Assembly (NCBI GenBank): GCA_010909165.1
Contig: MU008205.1
Span: forward strand, 124,001-188,000
Source: Anthoceros angustus
Lineage: Eukaryota; Streptophyta; Anthocerotopsida; Anthocerotales; Anthocerotaceae
DNA: 64,000 bases
Reading direction: 5' to 3'
A program made the position numbers and the translations under genes. Shown piece by piece: positions 1-11,985 of the stretch (positions are counted from its first letter, which is position 1; each line of letters begins with the position of its first letter). A model generated the notes under the pieces. It searched no databases. It saw only the letters and a list, made by a program, of their open reading frames with translations, and was not told the origin of the DNA.

Positions 1-670
1 GACTTTTGCGAGGTGTCGATAAAATGCTTTCTTTTGCGAGCTACATTTTGTCGTTGAAGACCCGTTTGTAGATTTGGTAATCATCGTACATGCTTGTGTC
101 TATTGAAAAGTGAATCTGGATTGGGCATGGTGTATTGTGTGCATGTCTTGGAGCTTAATCTCATAGACCGGTGTTTATGTGCGGTATTGAAGTGTGCACG
201 CGTTTGGAGGGTTTGCCTCCCAACATCTTTGGATGTTTTCCGATTCTAATCTAGAAATATGTGTTGTTGTGTGGCATGGATGAGTCTGTTGTCCAATGAG
301 CGATTGATTGTTTTACTTGTGTGGTCCGATGTATATGTTGTACATCTATGGTTGTTTGTACGTCTAACTCTTGTTGTACTTGAAAAAGGGTTTTCACTTT
401 ATTTTTCCCATATGTGGTGTATTTTGACAGTTCTATGTGTCATCCTTAATGAAAGTGGAAGGAATAACAACTCTAACAATGTCTAGCCCTGTTGTGTTTT
501 GGGGCACGATATCCTCTCTTGTCTAGGCAGCCGATAATCAACTTTTAGACCTTCCAGCAGGTTCTCATCTGGACGGTTCAAGGCGCATGTGAGTTCTTTC
601 TTTTCGTTTGTTATCTGTTATGTTGTTTGTACATCTCAACGTTGTTCTGATGACTTCTCCGGTGTTGCAG

Positions 671-2035
671 ATGGCTCTTAAAAGAAAACCTACTGGGCCT
701 GCTGGACCGGGCAAGAAGCAGGCACCTTTGTCTGAAGTCATGTCCAAGCCGTACACTCGACAACGTGTTAAAACAGCCATCGTTCACACTGCAACCCACC
801 CTCTGCAGGATGATGGTAAAGTTGACGGTGTCCTTGTGCATAGTGAGGGGACATATTTGGTGCCGAAAAAGTCCATCCCCAAACCGCAAAGGCACTTTTC
901 ATCCAAGGAGGATGCCCGTCTTCGAATTTGCTCGGAGAGAAGAAGGGTTGACACCGACCTGCCCTTGGTGGAGGGTCCCTTGTCGAGATTACTAACTATT
1001 GTCCTGCTTCGAGAGAGGGGTTAAGTTTGTTGGTGAGAATGTCCATCGATTACTCACGATTCCATGGTCCTTGGCGAAAGCATGCCTGATCTCGAAATGG
1101 CGTGGCTGCTCCTGCGGCAAGATAAGTCTCTCAATTCCTTTCACCTGGTGAGTTTTCCATTCCGTGTCGCTCCCGAACAAGTTATCCACGGAGTGTATTG
1201 ATATGTTTTGAGAGAATGAGGTCTGCTGATCCCGAGGATGATTTTGCTATGGGCATGGAAGAAATTGAAGATGAGGCCCATTTTAGGGACCAAGGGTTTG
1301 ACCCCTCGATTCCTGAGGGAGCCGTGAATGATGCAATGAGTGGTGGTGAGGACAAGTCCAAACGCCAAAATAATTGGTGCGAGTCGTCTTAAGTCTTTCA
1401 TGAAAGTGAGTGGTGTGAGGGGTTGGGATAGTGCAATAGAGGACATTCCTCACAAGGACTTGAACCTTATATTGATACCGTTTTCCACCAAGTTCGAACT
1501 TAAAAGACAACTCAAGATTCTCTCTAACGTAAGTCTTCATCCCTTTCTGTTCCGTTGTGTTTCTTTTCATTTTATGTCGATTTCATTATATTGGTGCAGT
1601 TGATGTCCTTCTTCGAGGGTTCAATCGCATTTTGATAAGGAAGTGTGTTCGAGCAAAGCCGTCTTGGGTCCGATGTGCTGTGATCAATATGTTTCACGGC
1701 GTGTTCAATGGTTGTCGGTGCACTTGTTGCTTCCATGAAAATCGAAAGACCTTGGTATAGTATCTGCGAAGGTGGTGAAACCGATATCCGATGATGATGA
1801 GAGGCTTGCCCACGGTGACCATCAATGTTCTTTTGGGCGGCGCCCGAAAAGGTTTGTGTTCGATTCCTAGCTTCTTGTGTGCATTTTGCACTATTTGTTG
1901 TTGCTTCTAACGATTCGATGTTTTCGAATAGGTGTGCATATTTTGCATGAATCGTTTGAGCACGCGGGAGGAATTGCACAACAATCGTGGACTTCTCATT
2001 CTCTTGGATTCGAGGCGTTTTTACGACGTTTGTCC
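671..2035 (+). pseudogene. Unrecognised gene-like fragments with apparent introns
   Basis: I do not recognise this. An open stretch begins at ATG 671, just after a good 3' splice site (TTGCAG), and runs to 1024; it is rich in Lys, Pro and Arg (starts MALKRKPTGP). Further open pieces lie at 1198-1392 (acidic, ends in a stop) and about 1400-1536, the last ending at a strong donor (AAC/GTAAGTC). No single frame joins the pieces. The stretch sits directly upstream of tandemly multiplied exon-intron units, so it probably belongs to a mobile-element gene or a decayed duplicated host gene. Bases 1-670 hold only T/G-rich sequence with no recognisable gene. Confidence 0.25.
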
Positions 2036-3950
2036 ATGTTTTGATTGATGCTTTGTTGTGTGGTAATACTCTATGATACCTTGTTTGTGTTGTAATACCC
2101 TCCTTGTGTTGCCTCGCAGATCGAGGAGCGACATTCAAGAATTACAAAGTTGATATGCGCAACTACCGGAGTGAGCACTTAGGCCAAAAGTGAAAAACTA
2201 TGAGGTGGATGTTATTCAAACATTTAAAGCCGTCATTGACCATTGTCCAAAGTGGACGCAAATGACAAGAATATATCTATCCAAGGGTTTCTTTTCAATT
2301 CTCCCATCGATAATCCAAGATCGAATGTAAGTATCTTTTGATAAGGGTTCTAGGTTTGTGTTCCATTGGACGTGCTAACTTTAATTTTCTCTGTGAGTAG
2401 GCTTGGTATGCAAAACTCCGGGTATCCAAAGGAATGCTCTCAAAATATATGAAGACAATGGCGAGCGGTGGTCTTGATGGGTATTACGAACAAGAGCCGT
2501 GTAACGATGATTACGTGACCATGGCTCGGTGCCCTCGATCTTTGGCGGGCGTCACCGCCACAAACCGATGCTGGATTTTCAAGGTAGGATCTATTTGTTG
2601 ATGCCGTCGTAACTTGTTTATGCCTTCTATTGACATGATGTGTTCTCACTGTGGACTTTGCGGTATGGGTTGGGCAAGCAAACAGCAGCTGGTTCTAGTT
2701 CACGTGAAAGAAGATCATACAATGAGTTGCTCAATGAAGAACTCGATCGGATGCGGGATGACTTGCGGGGTGTGCTTGTCGGTTGTTGTCAATGGGACTC
2801 GGATATAGTTTTTCCAACTGAAGATGTAAGTATTTTCTACCATGAAGGGAGTGATTTTCACAGAAGATTATGATTCTACTGTAAAGGATGCTGATGTTAA
2901 GAATTTGTTGTGCATAGGCTTGTGCTCAATGTTGCCTACAAGTTCAGCGTAAGCATTCCATGAGTCGTTTTGGTTCAAGGTTTGTTTCTTTTAATCTTTT
3001 GATTGATGCTTTGTTGTGTGGTAATACTCTGTATGATACCTTGTTTGTGTTGTAATACCCTCCTTGTGTTGCCTCGCAGAACGAGGAACGACATTCAAGA
3101 ATTACAAAGTTGATATGCGCAACTACGAGTGAGCACCAAAAGTGAAAAACTATGAGGTGGATGTTATTCAAACATTTAAAGCCGTCATTGACCATTGTCC
3201 AAAGTGGACGCAAATGACAAGAATATATCTATCCAAGGGTTTCTTTTCAATTCTCCCATCGATAATCCAAGATCGAATGTAAGTATCTTTTGATAAGGGT
3301 TCTAGGTTTGTGTTCCATTGGACGTGCTAACTTTAATTTTCTCTGTGAGTAGGCTTGGTATGCAAAACTCCGGGTATCCAAAGGAATGCTCTCAAAATAT
3401 ATGAAGACAATGGCGAGCGGTGGTCTTGATGGGTATTACGAACAAGAGCCGTGTAACGATGATTACGCTCCGACCATGGCTCGGTGCCCTCGATCTTTGG
3501 CGAGCGCCACCGCCACAAAAAAGCGTCTGGATTTTCAAGGTAGGATCTATTTGTTGATGCTTAACTTGTTTATGCCTTCTATTGACATGATGTGTTCTCA
3601 CTGTGGACTTTGCGGTATGACCGTCGGGGCAAGCAAAAGCAGTCAGGTTCTAGTTCACGTGAAAGAAGATCATACAATGAGTTGCTCAATGAAGAACTCG
3701 ATCGGATGCGGGATGACTTGCGGGGTGTGCTTGTGATTGTTGTCAATGTGACTCGGATATAGTTTTTCCAACACCAAGATGTAAGTATTTTCTACCATGA
3801 AGGGAGTGATTTTTACGAGAAGATTATGATTCTACTGTAAAGGATGCTGATGTTAAGAATTTGTTGTGCATAGGCTTGCTCAATGTTGCCTACAAGTTCA
3901 GCGTAAGCATTCCATGAGTCGTTTTGGTTCAAGGTTTGTTTCTTTTAATC
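2036..3950 (+). repeat. Tandem duplication of a ~960 bp exon-intron unit
   Basis: Two near-identical copies lie head to tail, about 2036-2995 and 2996-3950. Each holds the same series: an exon-like stretch ending in GATCGAAT/GTAAGTAT, another ending in TTTTCAAG/GTAGGATC, and a third ending in GAAGAT or CAAGAT/GTAAGTAT. Open pieces in both copies read through features such as VKNYEVDV and a segment starting RVSKGMLSKYMK. No domain is recognised. The copies differ by scattered indels of 1-6 bases, which break the frames differently in each copy. Confidence 0.7.
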
Positions 3951-6010
3951 TTTTCGATTGGTATTTGATTCTTTTTGTTGCTTTTTGTTGCCAAGTGTTG
4001 CCAATGCACCCCTGCTATCCACCATGAAAGCAGGGCCCCTTTTGTCAGCACTGGACCGGTTAGTATCCTGCTGTTGTATTTTCGTCCTCCTTGCTTGTTT
4101 GCACCCAATATTTCATGCAATGTTTGTTGTTGTTTGTAGTTCCAGCATTGTGAAGCTTTGGAAGCTGTCCAAGTGCCAGAAAGTAGTGTTAAAGATCTTC
4201 AGATTGACAAGCAGACCAACTCGGGTGTATTCAACATCGACATGTTGAAAAGGTTAAGTGTAAAGGTGGTTTAAGTTTTATCCTTCATTCTCTTATTGTG
4301 TTTGTCTGATTCTATGTTTCTTTGGCGAGTATTAGCCCCACCACTAAAGATCTTTGTCGCCCACTAGTTTGTGAGCATTTGGTCCTCAGTTCAACATTGA
4401 TGGTGCCCTAAGTGTGGTGGAGGTGATGCCTCTCCTTGGAGGCTGTAAGCATTTTATGAGTCGTTTTGGTTTCGAAGGTTTGTTTCTTTTCTTCTTTTGC
4501 TGATTGGTATTTGACTCTTTTTGTTGCTTTTTGTTGCAGTGTTGCCATTACCACCCTTGCTATCCACCATGAAAGCGGGGCCCCTTTTTAGACTGGACCG
4601 GTTAGTATCTTCTGTTGTATTTTGGTTCTCCTTGCTGGTTTGCACCCAATATTTCATACAATGTTTGTTGTTGTTTGCGTTCCGCATTGTGAAGCTTTGG
4701 AAGAAGTCCAAGTGCGAAGTAGTGTTAAAGATCTTGATTGACAACGCAGACCAACTCGGGTGTATTCAACATCGACATGTTGAAAAGGTTAAGTGTAAAG
4801 GTGGTTTAAGTTTTATCCTTCATTCTCTTATTGTGTTTGTCGATTCTATGTTTGTCGGCAGAGTATTAGCCCCACCACTAAAGATGCTGTCACCCACTAG
4901 TTTGCATTTGGTCCTCCTCAACATTGATGGTGCCCGAGTGGTGGAGGTGATGCCTCCTCGCTTGGAGGCTGTGTAAGCATTTTATGAGTCGTTTTGGTGT
5001 CGAAGGTTTGTTTCTTTTCTTCTTTTGCTGATTGGTATTTGACTCTTTTTGTTGCTTTTTGTTGCAGTGTTGCCATTACCACCCTTGCTATCCACCATGA
5101 AAGCGGGGCCCCTTTTTAGACTGGACCGGTTAGTATCTTCTGTTGTATTTTGGTTCTCCTTGCTGGTTTGCACCCAATATTTCATACAATGTTTGTTGTT
5201 GTTTGCGTTCCGATTGTGAAGCTTTGGAAGAAGTCCAAGTGCGAAGTAGTGTTAAAGATCTTGATTGACAACGGCAGACCAACTCGGGTGTATTCAACAT
5301 CGACATGTTGAAAAGGTTAAGTGTAAAGGTGGTTTAAGTTTTATCCTTCATTCTCTTATTGTGTTTATGATTCTATGTTTGGCGAGTATTAGCCCCACCA
5401 CTAAAGATCTTTGTCGCCACTAGTTTGTGCATTTGGTCCTCATTCAACATTGATGGTGCCCTAAGTGTGGTGGAGGTGATGCCTCCTCGATTGGAGGCCT
5501 GTAAGCATTTTATGAGTCGTTTGGTGTCGAAGGTTTGTTTCTTTTCTTCTTTTGCTGATTGGTATTTGACTCTTTTTGTTGCTTTTTGTTGCGTGTTGCT
5601 ACCACCCTTGCTATCCACCATGAAAGCGGGGCCCCTTTTGTCGACCTGGACGGTTAGTATCTTCTGTTGTATTTTGGTTCTCCTTGCTGGTTTGCACCCA
5701 ATATTTCATACAATGTTTGTTGTTGTTTGCGTTCCAGCATTGTGAAGCTTTGGAAGTCAAGTGCGAAAGTAGTGTTAAAGATCTTGATTGACAAGCAGAC
5801 CAACTCTCGGTGTATTCAACATCGACATGTTGAAAAGGTTAAGTGTAAAGGTGGTTTAAGTTTCATCCTTCATTCTCTTATTGTGTTTGTCTATGTTTCT
5901 TTGGCGAGTATTAGCCCCACCACTAGTTTTGACGAGCATTTCGGTTCCTCATTTCAACATTGATGGTGCCCGAGTGTGGTGGAGGTGATGCCTCCTCGAT
6001 TGGAGGCCTG
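3951..6010 (+). repeat. Four tandem copies of a ~530 bp exon-intron unit
   Basis: Copies begin near 3951, 4495, 5025 and 5553, each at a TGATTGGTATTTGA-like stretch. Every copy holds a short exon-like piece (containing CCACCATGAAAGC, ending at GACCGGTTAGTAT), a second one (containing GTGAAGCTTTGGAAG, ending at GAAAAGGTTAAGTG) and a closing GTGGTGGAGGTGATGCCTC stretch. The tail of each unit resembles the tail of the preceding 960 bp unit, so the two families are linked. Differences between copies are small indels at a few fixed positions. The product is unknown. Confidence 0.75.
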
Positions 6011-6097
6011 TGCCAAGTCATTGTGGTGAGACTTGAGGCGGAAGTGCAACAGGAAGGATTGTGGAGACACCTATAGCTTTGGATATGGTAGAGCGGC

Positions 6098-6448
6098 ATG
6101 GGGTTGAGAAGGGTGGTTCAAGCGAGGTTTGAGCGTCTTGAGATTACCCGAGAAAGGAGAATGGTGAGGAGAATCGAAAAGGGAATTTCAACGGCAAGCA
6201 GTTTAGAATCATTGATTGAGCAGAGGCGCAATGTACAACCGAGTTTCCAAGAAAGCTTTGGAGATCCAAAGGAGAAAAATGTCGAAAGGAGGCAAGAGTA
6301 TTTCAAAGGGAAAAACTCAAAGCAAGCGGAAGGAGCAACGAAATGCGAAGATTGCGGTGGGAAAGGCGTGAAGCAAACTATTGACAATGTTACAGTCCTC
6401 AGCGCCTCCACTTCCATCCATGGAAAACCATATAAAGTCGTAAGTTGA
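6098..6448 (+). CDS. Hypothetical basic protein of 116 aa (doubtful)
   Basis: An open frame of 116 codons begins at ATG 6098. It is rich in Arg, Glu and Lys in its first 80 residues, with a CEDCGGKG stretch near residue 82 that resembles half of a zinc-binding Cys pair. It directly follows the last copy of the 530 bp unit and may be the last exon of the same unknown gene; sequence after it (6436 on) reads GTAAGTTG, a plausible donor. A further short open piece lies at 6535-6670. No family is recognised and the frame could be chance. From 6718 to about 6990 I see no gene. Confidence 0.25.
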   Translation: MGLRRVVQARFERLEITRERRMVRRIEKGISTASSLESLIEQRRNVQPSFQESFGDPKEKNVERRQEYFKGKNSKQAEGATKCEDCGGKGVKQTIDNVTVLSASTSIHGKPYKVVS

Positions 6449-6989
6449 TTTAATTGTTCCCTTGATTTTGATCGCTAATTTTACTTTAGTAGACTAAGAC
6501 GGTAATGTTTGATTAGGTTCTCAACTTTCGGAAGATGAAGAATTTCTCCAAAGCCCCAGTTCATCAACCGGCAAACTATGATAATGTTGGACAAGTTGCC
6601 CGGTTAAACCAAGTGGTCTTGGAAACTATGTCTTCAATCTCTACAATTGTACATCAATTTTCCAAAATAAGGTGGGAATCTTTTCTAATGAACTTTTTTT
6701 GCTTTTTCATCATCTAATTGGTTACAAGCCTAATTTACTTTGTATATGTAGATTTGTAATTTGAATAAGGAGGATCAACTATTCTGGTATTTTCTCTATT
6801 TTCTGTTATTTTGAATTCATGCAATTACGGATATACGAAACTTTGCAAAGATGATATTTCTTTGTTGGTTTTTGTATATCCCGGATCGCATGAATGGTAT
6901 AACAGATGTTTCTTGCCAGATTAGCGATTGTGTTGGAATTACTAGGCCTCCACATAGATTACAATCTACCATGGTATTTCAGCTGCACT

Positions 6990-7315
6990 TGCTTCACTTG
7001 GTGATCATTCTTTACCCTCTTGTTCTAGTTTTGATTTGGATGGTAAAATGTTTCCATTCATCGACGTTTTTACTCTATATTCACTTGGTTGATCCATTCT
7101 TTACCCTCCTGTTCTAGTTTTGACTTGGATGGTAAAATGTTTCCATCCATCGTCTATGCTTTCTACTCTATTGTTACAATTTCCACCTTATTCAGTAAAA
7201 ATTTTACCAATTGAAAAATTCTCTCTCTTCGTTTTACCCTTTTGGCCCGAAAAAAACCAAGGCGTCGAGGCCCCAGAAGGCCGCGACTTCTGAAGCGATT
7301 AACCGTTCCGTAACA
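6990..7315 (-). mobile_element. 3' LTR of a Ty1/copia element
   Basis: On the minus strand the end of the copia pol region is followed by a purine tract (AAGAGGGAG) and then TGTTACGGAACGG, the usual polypurine-tract/LTR junction; the LTR therefore starts at 7315 and runs leftwards. It contains a two-copy tandem repeat of about 85 bp (about 6998-7163 on the plus strand, recognisable by GGATGGTAAAATGTTTCCAT). The far end is uncertain; I saw no clear terminal CA or target duplication. A diverged copy of the same LTR occurs at 33534-33785. Confidence 0.7.
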
Positions 7316-7424
7316 CTCCCTCTTAAGCTGAGCGTAACCTGGCCACTGATGGAGACTATCTTCCATGGAATGTGACACTCCTCTGTGGCACGCTCCCTCT
7401 GAAAGCTAAGTCATCTCTTCTGCC

Positions 7425-8423
7425 TCAGGCTACAGCGAGTTGGGGTGAGAAGTCGATCAAGCCTAGCTTGAGCATGTGCTGGTAGTGGCGTAGCTTAGGT
7501 AGACCCTTGGTCAATATGTCCGCGGCGTTGTCCTCCGTTGAGACGTAGGTAGCCTTCACTACGCCCCGCTCAACTACATCCCGTATATAGTGATGTTGAA
7601 TCTCGAGGTGCTTTGTCATGGCGTGGAACTTGGGATTTGCAACCAAAGCCAGGGCTGACATGTTATCACAATGTAGGGGTGTAGGATTGTCCTGCTTCTG
7701 GTTGATGTCGACCAGGAAGGCTCTCTCCCACTCTGCCTCCTTTGCAGCATCGGTGCGCTTTATACCGCCTGGAGGAGAGGCGATGGAGGTTTGTTTCTTG
7801 CAACTCCAACTCATTCACCTGCGGAGGACAAGAGGAAACAGTGTGCGCTAAGGCTCTTCCGTGAGTCGGGGTCGGAGGCCCAATCTGCATCGGTGTATCC
7901 CACAAGCGACAGCTTCCCTGTGCCTTCGCTTTTGTATGCCAGGCCGTATGTGAGGGTTCCCTTAAGGTGGCGGAAGACCCTCTTGACTGCTGCCCATGGG
8001 GTGTGCCTTTCCAGGCGATTCTAAGAATTGTGATACTGTGGAAACGGAGTACTGGATGTCGGGTCTGGTCCATCCGCTGACAAAGATAAGGTTGCCCACG
8101 GCGTGGCGGTAGGGAACTGATTCCATCTCCTTAGCTTCCTCCATGCAGGGGCGATCCATTGTAAGCCGTGCCAACGATAGGGGTCTTGCACGGGCCTATC
8201 TTGGTCCAACTTGAATCTTGATAATATTTCCTTGATGTACTTGTGCTGGTGGATGACCAGACTGCCTTGAGCTCTGTCCCTGAGAATTTGGATTCCAAGG
8301 CAGAACTGAAGTTCGCGTATGTGTGGAGTATGAACTTGTGTCTAGGGACACCATGAGGTCCACATTTACCCTCAATGTCGTTGTAGGCCTAGGATTCTCT
8401 CCCAAGGGAATGGTTTGTGCCAA
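7425..8423 (-). pseudogene. Ty1/copia polyprotein remnant (RT end and RNase H)
   Basis: Read on the minus strand, this matches the 3' end of copia pol. The C-terminal part of reverse transcriptase comes first (LGIQILRDRAQGSLVIHQHK, about 8300-8225). Then comes the linker with YRHAVGNLIF and RPDIQYSVS, then the RNase H domain with GYTDADWASDPD and SWSCKKQTS. The C-terminal motifs are LHCDNMSAL, KHLEIQHHYIRD and DILTKGLPK. The stop lies at 7425-7427. At least three frameshifts and a stop near 7815 separate the pieces, so it cannot encode a working polyprotein. Integrase and gag are absent from the flank to the right. Confidence 0.9.
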
Positions 8424-9211
8424 GGGACGCTAACTTCTATCACTACTGACCTTTTCCTAAGTTGGGACTTACCTGCTATCACCTCTCCTATCTATCTACT
8501 CAACTACTACTGTCACTCGACTCGCCTAACTACCGCAGATCGCCTTCCACGACCACCGCTCCCGAGCTACTACCCCGGTGGCTCTCACCACTACTGGGTA
8601 GTGATTACAACTACCGTGGTGGGTCCCACACTAAAAACCCTAGCACCTTCCCTCTGGCGCACGGTGCCGCGGATTCCTGTCACGGGCGGCTTCCTCCTCT
8701 CCCCGATCCGTTTTATTCTACACTTCATACCCTATGCGCACCGCGATTCCTAGGGATGGGAGTTCCTAGGATACCTCACCCCCGCTCTACACACACACCC
8801 ACACACACACACAAAAAAGGGCGCCACACCCACGCGTTTTCCACCAATCTTGTTTCATGCGGTTCCATGACCTTGCCGTTTGAGTTTCACAATCACTTTT
8901 ACACACCTCCATGGTTAACTTCCCCATTCGTTCTCCCCCTTACTCCACTTTCGATCTTACCTCGCCAGCGTCTGGCTCGACCCCTCTTCACCCGGCCTCC
9001 GTCTCTCTCTTTCTCTCTCAATGCGCTCACAAGCTTCCAACCATCCACTCAACACTCTCTTGATCGCCGCCTACTCTCCTCCGTCCTCAAGCGAAGCTGG
9101 AGACGCTCGATCTCCTGCTCGAAGTCTTTGATTCTCCCGTTGAGAATCCCGTGTTGCTCTGACGCGTCTTGGAGTTGCAGCTCCAGGGTGTCCTTGCTGC
9201 CTTCCAGCTCT
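8424..9211. other. No recognisable gene; C-rich spacer with CA repeat
   Basis: This stretch between the copia remnant and the CACTA end holds no gene I can support. It includes a short CA microsatellite near 8793-8814 and a GTAGTGATT / CCGTGGTGGGTCCCAC stretch (8595-8630) resembling the CCACCACGGTGGTGG palindromes seen near 19.5, 22.7 and 24.2 kb. The long plus-strand open frame across it is Ser/Pro/His/Leu-rich and looks like low-complexity chance. Confidence 0.5.
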
Positions 9212-9404
9212 CACTACTAGGGAGAGGGGTGTTTTACAAAACCCCTTTTGCAAATCCCCCAATCTTTACAACGTCTAAACACCTCCGTTGTAAATTGATT
9301 TGAGTTTCGCTGATGTGGCAAGTTTTAAGACTCGGTTTACAACGGGGGTTTCTAGTTGGATGATGTGGCACTCTTTTGGGTGCTCATTTACAACAACGGA
9401 TTGA

Positions 9405-10100
9405 TGACGTGGCTCCACGTTGTAGATTACGTTGTAAAAGCTTTTTCAAAATTTGATCTTTATTTTTCTAAAATCTTTATTAACATCACTAATCACAAAA
9501 ATATGATTGGAAGCCATTTACAACGTGCGACGTGGCTCCCTTGTTGTAGATTACGTTGTAAAAGCCTTTTCTCAAAATTTGTTCTTTATTTCTTCAAAAC
9601 TCTTTGTTATTATTATTAATCACAAAAATATGATTGGAAGCCATTTACAACGCATGCGATGACGTGGCTCCTTGTTGTAGAGATTACGTTGTAAAAGCCT
9701 TTTCTCAAAATTTGTTCTTTATTTCTTCAAAACTCTTTATTATTATTATTAATCACAAAAATATGATTGGAGGCCATTTACAAGCGATTGATGACATGGC
9801 TCCCTTGTTGTAGATTACGTTGTAAAACATTTTTCTCAAAATGTGTTCTTTATTTGTTTAACTCTTTATTATTATTATTAATCACAAAAATATGATAGGA
9901 GGCCATTTACAACGATTGATGACATGGCTCCTTGTTGTAGATTACGTTGTAAAGTAATTTTCTCAAAATGTGTTCTTTATTTTTTAAACTCTTTATTATT
10001 GTTATTAATCACAAAAATATGATAGGAGGCCATTTACGATTGATGACGTGATTCCCTTGTTGTAGATTACGTTGTAAAGCATTTTTCTTCAAAATGTGAG
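9405..10100 (+). repeat. CACTA subterminal tandem array (~125 bp x 6)
   Basis: Six copies of a unit of about 122-133 bp. Each has TTGTTGTAGATTACGTTGTAAA, then a T-rich stretch with CAAAATTTGTTCTTTATT, then TTATTATTATTAATCACAAA, then GCCATTTACAACG and a GATGACGTGGCTCC stretch. The GTTGTAAA/TTTACAAC pair recurs near the other putative CACTA end (26560-26650) and again at 28840-28880. In En/Spm elements such motifs bind the TNPA-type protein; that role here is inferred from the family. Confidence 0.8.
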
Positions 10101-10384
10101 GCGGGAGGCTATTTTAAATTTGATTGGGGTTATTTTGTGGGGGCATGATGAGCGTCCATTCAAAATGCAGGCGTGCCACTCGGCTCGCACTCCATTAATC
10201 CCGCCCTTACACACCGGCATGGAGAGGGAAAAAGTTGAGAGGGGGCTAGTGCTCTAATACTAGTACGTCACGCTCTTTAGCATTTTCTTTAGTGTTCTTA
10301 TTGTGAGCGGTACCACCTCTATGCCCACAAGCAAGTGCGCCTTGCCCGATGGTACATGTTCGTACATGCTTACCTTCAGCCATT

Positions 10385-11300
10385 GTATGGCCAGCCATTG
10401 TCGCGTTAGGCGCCATTAGGCGTTAATTGGGTGCCATTGTTGGGCGTTGGGCACCATTGTCGCGTTAGGGGCGCCATTGGCGTTAATTGGGCGCCATTAT
10501 TGGGCATTACTTGGCGCCATTGTTAGGCGTTAGTAGGACGCCATTGTTGGGCATTAATAGGCGCCATTGTTGGGCGTTAATTGGGCGCCATTGTTAATTG
10601 GTACCATTGTTGGGTGTTGGGCGCCATTGTTAGGCGTTAATTGGGCGCCATAGTTGGACGTTAAGCGCCATTGTTGGGCGTTAATTAGGCGCCATTGTTG
10701 GGTGTTAGGCGCCATTGTTGGGCGTGCGCCATTGTTGCATTAATTGGGCGCCATTGTTGTTGGGCGTTGGGCATTATTATTAGGCGTTATTTGGGCACCA
10801 TTGTATGGCCAGCCATTGTCGGGCATTGGGCGCCATTGTTGTTGGGCATTAGGCGCCATTATTATTGGGTGTTATTTGGGCACCATTCTATGGCCAGCCA
10901 TCGGGCGTTGGCGCCATTGTTGGGCGTTAATTGGGCGCCATAATTGGGCATTAGGCGCCATTGTTAGGCGTTATTTGGGCGCCATTATTGTTGGGCGTTA
11001 GGCACCATCAAATGGCAAGCCATTGTCGGCGTTAGGCGCCATTGTATGGCAAGCCATTGTGCCATTGTTAGGCGTTATGCGCCATTATTGTTGGGCGTTG
11101 CACCATTGCGCCATTAGGCGCCATTGTATGGCAAGCCATTGTTGCCATAGTTAGGCATTAATTGTTGGGCGTTGGCGCCATTATTGTTGGGCGCCATTGT
11201 TGAATAGTTAGGCATTAATTGCCATTATTGTTGGGCGTTACCATTGAATGACAAGCCATTGTTGGGTGTTAGGCGCCATTGGCCTGGCACCATTGTATAG
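10385..11300 (+). repeat. GGCGCCATTG satellite, first array
   Basis: A dense irregular array built from two alternating words, GGGCGCCATTGTT and GGGCGTTAATT (or GGGCGTTATTT), interrupted by a third, ATGGCCAGCCATTGT. The spacing varies between about 18 and 45 bp because the words combine in different orders. The core GGCGCC is itself a palindrome. Open frames here are by-products of the repeat. No gene is present. Confidence 0.85.
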
Positions 11301-11985
11301 CCGATCATATTTGTCGGCGCAAGCACGATTAACATTTCATCTTGGAAGGTTGATTATCTTTGTTTATCCAGAGAAAGGCTAGACAAGCTATAGCTTGGCA
11401 TGGTTACTGCTACCATTGGCAAAAGTACCCATGGAAATTGGATCAATGACAAAGGCATTGTAAGGTGTACAAATCAATTGGGAGTATGTTGAAAAGGGAC
11501 TCATAGTACGAGTCCGCCTCATCGTCATGTTCGAGTTCCCACACGTTCGTCTTGGAAATTTGAATCGGTGTATATTAGTAAATAGATTGGGGTTTAGATT
11601 TTGATGGGGAGGTGGCGGTTCGCCTTTTGGGCCATATGAAGTTCTAATGCTTCCATATAGTCTTTTAATCATCTAGTTAGCCTTGGCTAGATTACGGATC
11701 TTCTGTAGTACTCTCACCGGCCGAATTTACTTTGTGATTAAACTTCTCTAGAAAATTCATGCCCTCATTACATTTCTTACTAGCAAAGAGTATAGCATGT
11801 TGAAAGCTCTAGTTCCTCGGAAAATCTGAAGATTACTTCAAGGATAAGTATGTCTTTGCATTGTTGCTTTCTCCGACTACATACTCTTTCCTTTAGGGAA
11901 GTGGCGGGGATAACGAGGAAGAGTTTTGATGGGGGTGGAAGGCAGAGGCAGGTGGGGTATTTTAAATTTGGCATATTGTATTGGC
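11300..11985 (+). repeat. Diverged spacer copy between satellite arrays
   Basis: This spacer is a diverged relative of 12720-13300 and 14130-14700 (shared stretches include GGAAGGTTGATTATCTTTGT and CTTCTCTAGA). It includes the first copy of the tRNA-like repeat at about 11394-11523. No gene is seen. Confidence 0.6.

Noticed and set aside
8462-9220. 252-codon plus-strand open frame
   Set aside because: Ser/Pro/Thr/His-rich low complexity, runs through a CA repeat and into the CACTA tip, and shows no domain.
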